Source: Thermoplasmatales archaeon (GTDB lineage: Archaea; Thermoplasmatota; E2; DHVEG-1). Taken from it: 24,149 nucleotides of DNA. The notes under the pieces were generated by a model. That model was not told the DNA's origin, made no database searches, and saw only the letters and a program-made list of their open reading frames with translations. How positions within the stretch are numbered: position 1 is the first letter of the stretch; each line of letters begins with the position of its first letter. A program made the translations under genes and the position numbers. Where the stretch lies: the NCBI GenBank assembly GCA_023128855.1, contig JAGMDE010000013.1, forward strand, positions 1 through 24,149, in the 5' to 3' direction. Of this stretch, positions 7,651-14,972 are shown one piece after another.

Positions 7651-10600
7651 TTATCCCAGGTTAGTTCTAAACAATGCTGATAAAAATATCAACTGCTTAC
7701 CATTACCCGCATCATATACTGAATAACTGGTATCAGGATAACTAACACCAAAATCATAGCCATGAAATAGATAATTCCTCTCCAAATACTCATGCCAATA
7801 ATTCTGATAAACACCAAAAAGCATAACCTTAAAATTATAAACAGTATAATCTTGATGCCTTGCGTAGGTATCCATATTCTTAAATGAAAGACGATAATTA
7901 CCAGCGCCATCAGCACTAATTATACGATCACCACGAATCATAGTAACATAAAAACCAAGAGTATCACCACTCTCATATATGTTATTATAGCTTCTAACAT
8001 TAATATTACCATTTAACACCGATAATACACCACCATTCTGCAAAACCGTCTTATATGCATCACCAAAGGAAGGTCTATGACTAATCGCTCCAAGATCAAA
8101 AAGATAAATAACACCAAAAGGAACATTACCTTTAGCACTTGAATGTATAACAAATGGATAATCATCGCTCTTCAAATGAATACAAACAGCACCAGATAAA
8201 TCCATACCAGTAGTAACTGTATACGGACCCCCTGAAGGACCGCTAAGGCCATTACCAGCTGTAAATGATTTGGTTTTTGAATCATCATTAGGATCTGCAT
8301 CTGGAGGAACAATATACTGATAATACACCCTAATTGCTATAGGGTCAGACCAATCACTAGCATAACTATAATTAGTTCTAGGATCACCATCTCCATCTAT
8401 ATTATCATCATTAAGAGCCCTCGCTTTAATATCATAAACACCAGATTCCTGCCAGAAATGCATAACCTCATCAAATTGACCCTTGATCGGCGTACCTGAT
8501 TTAAAATAATAAGTATTATTAGTTCCATCGCCCCAATCAAACTGATACCAAATATATTCATCTGAATCATAACTCACGCAGCTGAATCTATAGGGTTCAC
8601 CACCAGTTTCATTGTAAAATCTAAAAGAATCATCTGGAAAACTAAGCCAGCCACTAGTTAAACAAACCTCGAAATCCTTAGGAGGAGTTGGAGGGCCACT
8701 AAGAGAGATACTTTTTGTTTCAAAATCATCCTGCCCACCATCATCTCTAACACGAAGTCTAACCTCATAAGAACTAGTATCGCCCTTATCAAAAGTAACA
8801 TTAATATCCCAAGCATTCCAATCACTATTATTTTCAAAATCCCAAGAATAATTCACAATACCACCATCATCAGAAGAACAACTAGCATCGAACCAGAATT
8901 CTGTACCAGAGTCATCACCGTCTAAATCACCAAACTCAAAACAAGCATACGGAGGTTCATCAGCAGCACCATCAACAAAAACAGTATGTTCACGCTGATC
9001 CCATTGATTTATTGTATCATAAACACGAAGAGCACAAACATAATTACCATAAACAGGATATTCATACTCCGTTAAAGGTTGATTAGAAGAATTATCAGCG
9101 GAAAAAATCCATTGGTAATCATAATCCCAAAAATACCAATCAATACCCTTATCATCAGTTGAAGTACTAGCATCAAAATCGATTATTTTACCATTATCCG
9201 ATCCATCACGATCTTCCCAAGTATATCTTGCATCAGGGTAATAATCAGCCGGCATATACTTATTTCTGTAGTTTGTGCTAAATCGCCCTAAATAAGGACA
9301 TCCTACAGGAGGATAACAAGGCGAATAAGCTTCTTCAGCATAAGTCCAAGCTCTAATGTAATATGTTGTACTTGGGCTTACAGGTTCTGAATGTGATGAA
9401 CCATCACCATAGTACCACATTTCACAATTTGATGGATCTGTAATATCTTCATCAGGCTCATCAGGATAATGATCAGTTCTTGCCAATACTTTCGTATACA
9501 CATCTGCACCACTTCCACATGTTGGTTGACCAAAAAAACACTGAATTATATTGCCTGAACCTTGACGAACTGCACTTAAAGAAGTAGGGCGTGGTGGAAC
9601 TGTAAAGAACTTTGTATATGAGTAATCAGTTTTTACTGTATTTTCTGCTTTATATTGCACAAAATACAAATCACCTGGGGTTAGGCCATTTTCAGTATGA
9701 ATAATTGTTCCAGTCCATTCGTCATTATCATAGATATATGTGTATCCACCAACTTGATTTGTTTTAAGTCCGAATTTAACATTACATTTATTATTGTGTG
9801 CAGTAGCATCAGAATAATATAAACCATCATACAAACAAGCTCTCAATTCTACCCAGTCTTCACCAACATTTGCATCAGTAATCTCATAGTCTAATATCTC
9901 AGGAGATTCAACATACCACACTGTTAGCTTTGGACGATAATCCCCAGCTACACCTTCATCTTTGGAATAAAATTTTATATATTCATGTTGACCACCCTCA
10001 ATTACTTCCACACCTGAAATAAGCCAACCATTATTGACTCTATCATTCCGAACCAATTCTTCTACGCTATTCTTTAACCCATAATAATAACCACTTTCTG
10101 GACATTCGTTATGCTCGTCGTCACAATCAGGTGTATCATCCCAAATAACCCAATCGTAATTAGAGGGTATTATTGCACTATCTATTGCTTTCCAAGGAGG
10201 AATTGGTCTTCTCCAATGAACTGTTTGTGTACAATGCAAGACATGAGAACAAGTAGGATAACCTTGTGAACCGCAGTCACACCAACCATCCCACAAATTA
10301 TCATCAATTTGGGGGTTTTGCCAATAGTACCATGTTACTTCATCTTCCGGCCAAATGATATTTTCCCCATCATCAAGTTTGTCAGGTACTTCATGTAAAA
10401 CAATAGCTTGACCCTGTGGGTTGCCCTCTACAAAATCATGATAATAAAGCGCGAGCCCTGCCTTATTAACTTCCGCATTTGAAGGAATTTGATCTAAAGG
10501 AAAATGAATTAACGAACGCGATCGTTCCCAAAGAAATTCAAGCCAAAATCTCATATTATCAACACAAAGGTTTGGGTTATTTCCATAATTTAGTTCAGGC

Positions 10601-11595
10601 CAATCTTCAGCTAGTGTAGCGTCTTTATCTGGACGAAGAGTCCTTCCATCACCATCCCAATTTATGTATGTACAACCTTGAACACCAGCACCAAGAGAAT
10701 CAAGAACGACCGGAGCACTAGACATACTGCTAACACCATCAGAAATTATAATTGGTTCAAAATCAGAACGAACCATAAAACCATCAGCAAAATAAATACT
10801 AACAGATTCTAACTGCAAATCATAACTTGTTTCCTTTGAATATTTCTTTTCAACAGAATACAAAGAAACATCACGAGCAAATGAATCTAAACCAACATCA
10901 CCAACACTTAATTCATCTGCTTTTACCCAATTATTATTTATCATAATTTTATGATTAGGAGTAACTCTCAACTTGTTATTTATCTTTAAATAATAATCAC
11001 CCATAATGTCTGCATTATAGGTTAATAATTTCCTGACTCTAACATTAACAAAAACCTTAGAAACTTCATCATAAGATTTTATCAAATCACCAGACATTAT
11101 ATCCTCAATGTTCTTCAAAGAACCATCAGCTATAGTAATTTTGGTGCCAGCTAAAAAACACGTATCCTCAAGCAGATAAACAACCACTTCATCGATATCA
11201 TACGCATTATCCATAGTGACTACAAAATCTCCATCGCCATCATGTAAACCAGTAACACTAAAACCCAAATCTGGATCAACAGAATACCAAGTTATTAACC
11301 GTTCACCTACTGAGTCAATTTCTAAAGTTCCTTCAGTAATTACAAGTTCACCATTATAAATTGAACCATTACCATTTATTACGATATTCTTTGTAGGTTT
11401 ATCATAATTATCAAATTGACTAGCAACACCTTCATTTATTTGTCTGTGTTCCTCATTCTCAGCATAACCTGGACTCCAAACTAGGATAGCACCAGTTGCT
11501 GAGAAAAATACCATCATGACCAATATAAAAGATATCGTCTGACTAACTGCATCATTGTTTAATTTTCGCTTAACTAAATCTATTCTATTCTTCAT
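7651..11595 (-). CDS. Giant pilin-like surface protein with Hint, DNRLRE-like and several PKD-like domains
   Basis: Starting at the ATG at 11595 (1314 residues; GGAGGGG is 5 nt upstream, unlike an earlier in-frame start 48 nt away). DAVSQTISFILVMMVFF (15-31) is a type IV pilin-like N-terminus. An N-terminal beta domain (about 48-144) matches the PKD pilin-like paralogue. Cys146 opens a Hint domain (CFLAGT, TPNH 212-215) that ends near residue 277 in FADGFMVRSD, where His-Asn is missing. Residues about 318-565 fit a DNRLRE-type domain: LNYGNN, RSLIHFPLDQIPSNAEV, a TW motif, and RPKLTVWY. Fibronectin-like and at least two PKD-like repeats follow (about 787-875 and 880-966; another near 990-1090). 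The C-terminal domain (about 1125-1314, VPFGVIYLFDLGAIS and LQNGGVL) again matches the paralogue. Over 20 cysteines lie outside the membrane segment, which fits the redox gene just upstream. Probably a surface fibre or adhesin. Confidence 0.85.
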   Translation of the reverse strand: MKNRIDLVKRKLNNDAVSQTISFILVMMVFFSATGAILVWSPGYAENEEHRQINEGVASQFDNYDKPTKNIVINGNGSIYNGELVITEGTLEIDSVGERLITWYSVDPDLGFSVTGLHDGDGDFVVTMDNAYDIDEVVVYLLEDTCFLAGTKITIADGSLKNIEDIMSGDLIKSYDEVSKVFVNVRVRKLLTYNADIMGDYYLKINNKLRVTPNHKIMINNNWVKADELSVGDVGLDSFARDVSLYSVEKKYSKETSYDLQLESVSIYFADGFMVRSDFEPIIISDGVSSMSSAPVVLDSLGAGVQGCTYINWDGDGRTLRPDKDATLAEDWPELNYGNNPNLCVDNMRFWLEFLWERSRSLIHFPLDQIPSNAEVNKAGLALYYHDFVEGNPQGQAIVLHEVPDKLDDGENIIWPEDEVTWYYWQNPQIDDNLWDGWCDCGSQGYPTCSHVLHCTQTVHWRRPIPPWKAIDSAIIPSNYDWVIWDDTPDCDDEHNECPESGYYYGLKNSVEELVRNDRVNNGWLISGVEVIEGGQHEYIKFYSKDEGVAGDYRPKLTVWYVESPEILDYEITDANVGEDWVELRACLYDGLYYSDATAHNNKCNVKFGLKTNQVGGYTYIYDNDEWTGTIIHTENGLTPGDLYFVQYKAENTVKTDYSYTKFFTVPPRPTSLSAVRQGSGNIIQCFFGQPTCGSGADVYTKVLARTDHYPDEPDEDITDPSNCEMWYYGDGSSHSEPVSPSTTYYIRAWTYAEEAYSPCYPPVGCPYLGRFSTNYRNKYMPADYYPDARYTWEDRDGSDNGKIIDFDASTSTDDKGIDWYFWDYDYQWIFSADNSSNQPLTEYEYPVYGNYVCALRVYDTINQWDQREHTVFVDGAADEPPYACFEFGDLDGDDSGTEFWFDASCSSDDGGIVNYSWDFENNSDWNAWDINVTFDKGDTSSYEVRLRVRDDGGQDDFETKSISLSGPPTPPKDFEVCLTSGWLSFPDDSFRFYNETGGEPYRFSCVSYDSDEYIWYQFDWGDGTNNTYYFKSGTPIKGQFDEVMHFWQESGVYDIKARALNDDNIDGDGDPRTNYSYASDWSDPIAIRVYYQYIVPPDADPNDDSKTKSFTAGNGLSGPSGGPYTVTTGMDLSGAVCIHLKSDDYPFVIHSSAKGNVPFGVIYLFDLGAISHRPSFGDAYKTVLQNGGVLSVLNGNINVRSYNNIYESGDTLGFYVTMIRGDRIISADGAGNYRLSFKNMDTYARHQDYTVYNFKVMLFGVYQNYWHEYLERNYLFHGYDFGVSYPDTSYSVYDAGNGKQLIFLSALFRTNLG
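10765..11160 (-). other. Hint domain region lacking terminal His-Asn
   Basis: DNA for residues about 146-277 of the giant pilin-like protein. Block A starts with the catalytic Cys in CFLAGT, and block B has TPNH. The last strand reads YFADGFMVRSD, where an intein would have a His-Asn pair; here it is Arg-Ser. By family logic (hedgehog and B-type intein-like domains) the N-S acyl shift and N-terminal cleavage could still occur, but Asn cyclisation could not. Boundaries are motif-based. Confidence 0.78.
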
Positions 11596-11620
11596 TATAC
11601 CCCTCCATAGCATACGGAGT

Positions 11621-11663
11621 GCAACCCAAGGTATCAAATACAATATAACTATAAATACTTTTT
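11621..11663 (-). promoter_or_regulatory. Promoter and leader motif of the giant Hint protein gene (P2)
   Basis: The minus strand reads TAAAAAGTATTTATAG (TATA box about 11651-11658), then 22 nt, then TGGGTTGC (11621-11628). The leader continues to GGAGGGG and the ATG at 11595. The box and downstream octamer match those at P1 and P3. Confidence 0.55.
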
Positions 11664-11736
11664 ATTGAATTTTCTATAGTAAATAGTCTACTATCCTCTT
11701 TCAACATGACTATTTTATCTCTCCTTGAGCACCTTC

Positions 11737-11754
11737 GACATGATACATCATGTC
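11737..11754. repeat. Inverted repeat between redox gene and giant Hint gene
   Basis: GACATGA-TACA-TCATGTC is a perfect 7-bp inverted repeat with a 4-nt loop, in the roughly 220-bp gap between the redox gene and the giant Hint gene. It could be an operator or a transcript hairpin. A further TATA-like CGTATAAATATG lies at about 11783-11794 on the minus strand, upstream of it. No other feature was seen in the gap beyond promoter P2. Confidence 0.5.
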
Positions 11755-11815
11755 ATTATACGCTATATTCTGTAAGTTCTCATATTTATACGTTTCGTGT
11801 AAAAATGTCAAATAA

Positions 11816-13042
11816 TTAATTTTTTTCAAAAACTTTCCATATAAAAGAAATAACAACTGCCAAAACAATACTAACCAATAATATTCCAACAACAGCAAAA
11901 ACGTTTGTTAGAATTCCTGGCATTGTTAACATAACAACACCAAGTAAAAATATCATTAGCCCAGAAAATAATTTTAAATGACGTCCTTGTTTTTCAGATA
12001 ATTTCCATCGACCTAATGTTACAACCATCACACTAACAAAAATTAGTAATGGTACAATATAGATAATATTATAGAATATAAGATATAGTATATATCCAAA
12101 GTTACTCATAGGATATGTTGTTAAAATACCAGTATAAATCACTGGTAAATTAAGAGAACAAATTAATTCGACCATATTTGCACTAACTGCTAAAACAATA
12201 GTAGCAATAATTAAAGTTGGAATGGGAGTAATTTTTATTAGCTTCCGCATCTGGCTGTAAAGCTTAGGTTTTTTACTATCAGGAATCGAAGCAGAAGGGC
12301 CCTTCTTGAAAAAGAAAAAATCCTTGATATTTAGCATACCAAATATTATTGCCACAGTCCCGCCTATTATTATTACAATTGTTGGTTCTTCAATTGTTTT
12401 AAAGAAAAACATTATCGCTACCATTAAAAGGAAATAAATAAACCCAGAGAAAAAAATGAATAATCCTCCAACTAGAATCATTTTTTTCCTAGATTTTGTG
12501 TAAAGAAGTAAACTTAGTAAAAATAACAATACATAAAATGAACAGGGGTTAACACTATCAATTGCACCCAAAATTATTGTTAAAACCGGCAATGTTGATT
12601 CTGAGGGATCTAAACATATTTTTCCAAAAGGAGTATCCAAACAAAAAGCACTTTTACTACCGTTAAGAGATCCATTGACCCCAGTTCCTGCAAGATATGC
12701 ATCAATTGTTTGTATAAGATTTTCATCTGTTATTTGTAAATATTCAATTTTTGTAATATTGGTTTCATTTCTTACTACGACAGCAGGATAATGTAAGAAG
12801 CCATAACTGTTAAACAACTCCTTATTGTCTTCATATCCTAAACGCAGAAGGGTGATGTTATCTCCATAATATTCTTCGATGTGAGTAATATTTTCTTTTT
12901 TTTCGTCACAACTATGACAGTCTTCAGAATAAAAGAATTCGACAATAACATCGTTGTTTTCGGCACATGCTGGTTTGATGAAAGCAAAAATGAATGTAAT
13001 TGTAAAAAGTATAATTAGAAAGCAATGCACACGCCTATTCAT
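11816..13042 (-). CDS. Thioredoxin-like / CcdA(DsbD)-type thiol-redox membrane fusion protein
   Basis: The ATG at 13042 (408 residues) is preferred. It begins a good secretory signal (MNRRVHCFLIILFTITFIFAF) and has AGGGG about 11 nt upstream; a TTG 27 nt earlier lacks these. After the signal comes an external thioredoxin-like domain (about 30-120) with FFYSEDCHSC, a CxxC at Cys42-Cys45, and the cis-Pro in FLHYPAVVV. Two more cysteines (134, 143) lie in the linker. Six to eight membrane helices follow in the CcdA/DsbD pattern, with the two intramembrane cysteines conserved in that family: VNPCSF (Cys167) and ELICSL (Cys295). Such proteins carry electrons across the membrane to thioredoxin-fold partners outside. 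Here both parts are in one chain. It lies between the pilus machinery and the Cys-rich and Hint cargo, so it probably handles disulfides of those proteins. Confidence 0.87.
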   Translation of the reverse strand: MNRRVHCFLIILFTITFIFAFIKPACAENNDVIVEFFYSEDCHSCDEKKENITHIEEYYGDNITLLRLGYEDNKELFNSYGFLHYPAVVVRNETNITKIEYLQITDENLIQTIDAYLAGTGVNGSLNGSKSAFCLDTPFGKICLDPSESTLPVLTIILGAIDSVNPCSFYVLLFLLSLLLYTKSRKKMILVGGLFIFFSGFIYFLLMVAIMFFFKTIEEPTIVIIIGGTVAIIFGMLNIKDFFFFKKGPSASIPDSKKPKLYSQMRKLIKITPIPTLIIATIVLAVSANMVELICSLNLPVIYTGILTTYPMSNFGYILYLIFYNIIYIVPLLIFVSVMVVTLGRWKLSEKQGRHLKLFSGLMIFLLGVVMLTMPGILTNVFAVVGILLVSIVLAVVISFIWKVFEKN

Positions 13043-13103
13043 CCAAGCAAAACCCCTATCAGTAAACAATTGTGAAGTTTATATCCAATATTTAAGTTTT
13101 TAT

Positions 13104-13114
13104 TTATTTAAACA
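13104..13114 (-). promoter_or_regulatory. TATA-box promoter of the redox gene
   Basis: TTTAAATA on the minus strand lies in the 87-bp gap after the second TadC-like gene. The predicted start is about 40 nt before the ATG at 13042. There is no TGGGTTRC motif, so this unit may be expressed separately or by read-through. Confidence 0.4.
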
Positions 13115-13129
13115 TAAAAGATTTTAATA

Positions 13130-14101
13130 TTATATACCTGTAATAAGTAATTTGAATATTAACCAGGTCACTAGCATCATAATGAAGGTATGTTTGACAC
13201 CAGAAATCATATTCCCTTCTTCAAAAACTCCTGTGACAATGCCCATCCCAAAGCCTTGGACAAGAGAGGCGTAGAAAAACACTTCAGTAATAGCTTTCTG
13301 TGTAATTCCGCCTCCACCACCTACACCACTACTCGCATAGGCAGCAGCAGCCTGTTGAGCACCCTTACCAAGCATGCTGGGTAAAAGGCTCTTACAAAGT
13401 ATTATTATAATTAACATAAACACACCCATTCCAACATATATTACAGCCACATAAGAAAGCATATTTGCTCGTCTTTCTGATTCAATTAATTTTATTTCCC
13501 TTGCATCTCTTGAAGCTGCATCTAAAACGTCAGCTACATTACCTCCACTTCTACTAGCTTCAATAATTAAAGAGACTGTTCGATTAATGAGCTTGGTGTT
13601 AACTCTTCTCGCAAAAGCTTTTAACGCATTATCAACACTACTTCCCCACGAAATCTGTCTAGCGATTTTTTGAATTTCAGGCGTTAAAACACCGTAATTT
13701 CCTTTAGATGAATACATAATTGCCTTTGTAAATGTCATACCTGCACGTCTTGATTCAGCTAGATCTCTAACAAAATCAGGAAATCTGTCATCAATCTTAC
13801 GTACTCTTTTTAAACGCATAAATTCATAAATTCCAAATACCCCTGTAAAAATAAATATTGCAATAAGTAGAAAATCCATAGAGGTACCAATATAGATTAT
13901 TTCGTCTGCCTCACCAAAAGTCGCTGGTTCAATGACTCCTACTGTAGCAAATAAGGCTAAAACCAGAAAAATAATTGCAGGTATAGCTGCCGATAAATAA
14001 ACCACAAATCTTGTAAACTGCCCAGTAAGGGTCAGACGTTTTATCAAACCAGGACCAGATTTTTTTTCATTTTCTGGTTCTTTTTCTGGTTCATTTTCCA
14101 T
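13130..14101 (-). CDS. tadC: Type II/IV secretion platform protein, TadC/GspF-like (second copy)
   Basis: The start at 14101 (323 residues) follows the previous stop by 7 bp, and that stop overlaps an AAGGTGTGA ribosome site; a longer version overlapping by 38 bp is less likely. The N-terminus (1-17) is highly charged (Glu/Lys). Membrane helices lie at about 33-55, 72-93, 214-236, 271-291 and 302-321. Between the second and third is the cytoplasmic F domain (about 104-205: RFPDFVRDLAESRRAGMTFTKAI and EASRSGGNVADVLDAASRD), the hallmark of GspF/TadC/FlaJ inner-membrane platform proteins. These proteins anchor the assembly ATPase and drive subunit extrusion. A Gly-rich outer loop (GVGGGGG, 259-265) is unusual. 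With its upstream neighbour it forms the two-protein TadB/TadC pair. Confidence 0.9.
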   Translation of the reverse strand: MENEPEKEPENEKKSGPGLIKRLTLTGQFTRFVVYLSAAIPAIIFLVLALFATVGVIEPATFGEADEIIYIGTSMDFLLIAIFIFTGVFGIYEFMRLKRVRKIDDRFPDFVRDLAESRRAGMTFTKAIMYSSKGNYGVLTPEIQKIARQISWGSSVDNALKAFARRVNTKLINRTVSLIIEASRSGGNVADVLDAASRDAREIKLIESERRANMLSYVAVIYVGMGVFMLIIIILCKSLLPSMLGKGAQQAAAAYASSGVGGGGGITQKAITEVFFYASLVQGFGMGIVTGVFEEGNMISGVKHTFIMMLVTWLIFKLLITGI

Positions 14102-14108
14102 TTTTTTA

Positions 14109-14972
14109 TCACACCTTCGTAGACATACCTGAGAGAATAACAGCAAATCCCATATGTATAAGTGGTATCACTATAGCGACAAAAACGTACATGAACGTCA
14201 ATTGCTCTGCACCTGCACTTGAAATTATCATAAGCAGTGGTATAATTATTATAATTAGAAGGACTCCTGCAACAGCAGCGGTTACATAAGCTTCTGCCAT
14301 TATCCCTAAGCTTTCAATAAGTTGTTTTTGTACAACTCGGTTTTCACGTGTGTATTGATCTGCTTTTGCCATAAAGTATGGTTTAAGAGCACCACCGGAT
14401 TGAACAGTAACAACAGCGCCTTGTAAAAATTCTTTAAACTTTTCAGAGGGAGTCCTTTCGATATTTGCCTTAATTGCAGATATAATATCTCTGCCAAGTA
14501 AACCTACATCTCTGTAGATCCATAAGGCTTCTTCCCGAATCTCGCCGTAGATTCTTTGCTTAGAGAGACTCTTAAAAACCTCAGTTGGAGTGATGCCTGC
14601 TGACGACATAGCAGATATAAAATTTAAGGCATAGGGTAAATGTAAATCAATTTTTTTTCCACGCGATTTTGCTCTACTAGATGGCATTGATTTGAAATAA
14701 AGATATGTTATCAAGGTGCCCAAAGCTGGTATAATTAATAACATAAATGAAGTTAATATGCCAACAGACAAGAAGATAATCAAAGTTAGATAAATAACTG
14801 TTGATACGATTGCTGCTAATATAGTACTAACCCACATATAAGAGACATATGCACCTGGACGGATTGTAATATGAGCTCTCTCAAGGCTCATCTTCATTTT
14901 ATCTGTGACAACGTTCTCAGCAGATCTACCAAACCATCTATAGCACATCTTCTGGTAATTATTCAGCGGCAT
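14109..14972 (-). CDS. tadB: Type II/IV secretion platform protein, TadB/GspF-like (first copy)
   Basis: The ATG at 14972 has a near-perfect AAGGAGGTGA site 5 nt upstream and overlaps the end of the second ATPase gene by 14 bp; two earlier in-frame starts lack such a site. The 287-residue product has helices at about 42-68, 72-94, 230-250 and 258-280. They flank a cytoplasmic F domain (about 109-215: DLHLPYALNFISAMSSAGITPTEVF and VQSGGALKPYF). Together with the next gene it corresponds to the two halves that are fused in archaellar FlaJ/ArlJ. The overlap with the ATPase gene points to coupled translation and a direct complex with it. The tadB versus tadC naming is by order only. Confidence 0.9.
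   Translation of the reverse strand: MPLNNYQKMCYRWFGRSAENVVTDKMKMSLERAHITIRPGAYVSYMWVSTILAAIVSTVIYLTLIIFLSVGILTSFMLLIIPALGTLITYLYFKSMPSSRAKSRGKKIDLHLPYALNFISAMSSAGITPTEVFKSLSKQRIYGEIREEALWIYRDVGLLGRDIISAIKANIERTPSEKFKEFLQGAVVTVQSGGALKPYFMAKADQYTRENRVVQKQLIESLGIMAEAYVTAAVAGVLLIIIIIPLLMIISSAGAEQLTFMYVFVAIVIPLIHMGFAVILSGMSTKV

Noticed and set aside
11585..11707. Possible 40-codon ORF before the giant Hint gene
   Set aside because: It contains the P2 TATA box and the shared leader motif, and its AGGAG is 13 nt from the ATG; it is more likely non-coding leader.
11710..11898. 62-codon ORF at the end of the redox gene
   Set aside because: It overlaps the redox gene's 3' end in another frame, and its hydrophobic part mirrors that gene's membrane helices; no RBS seen.
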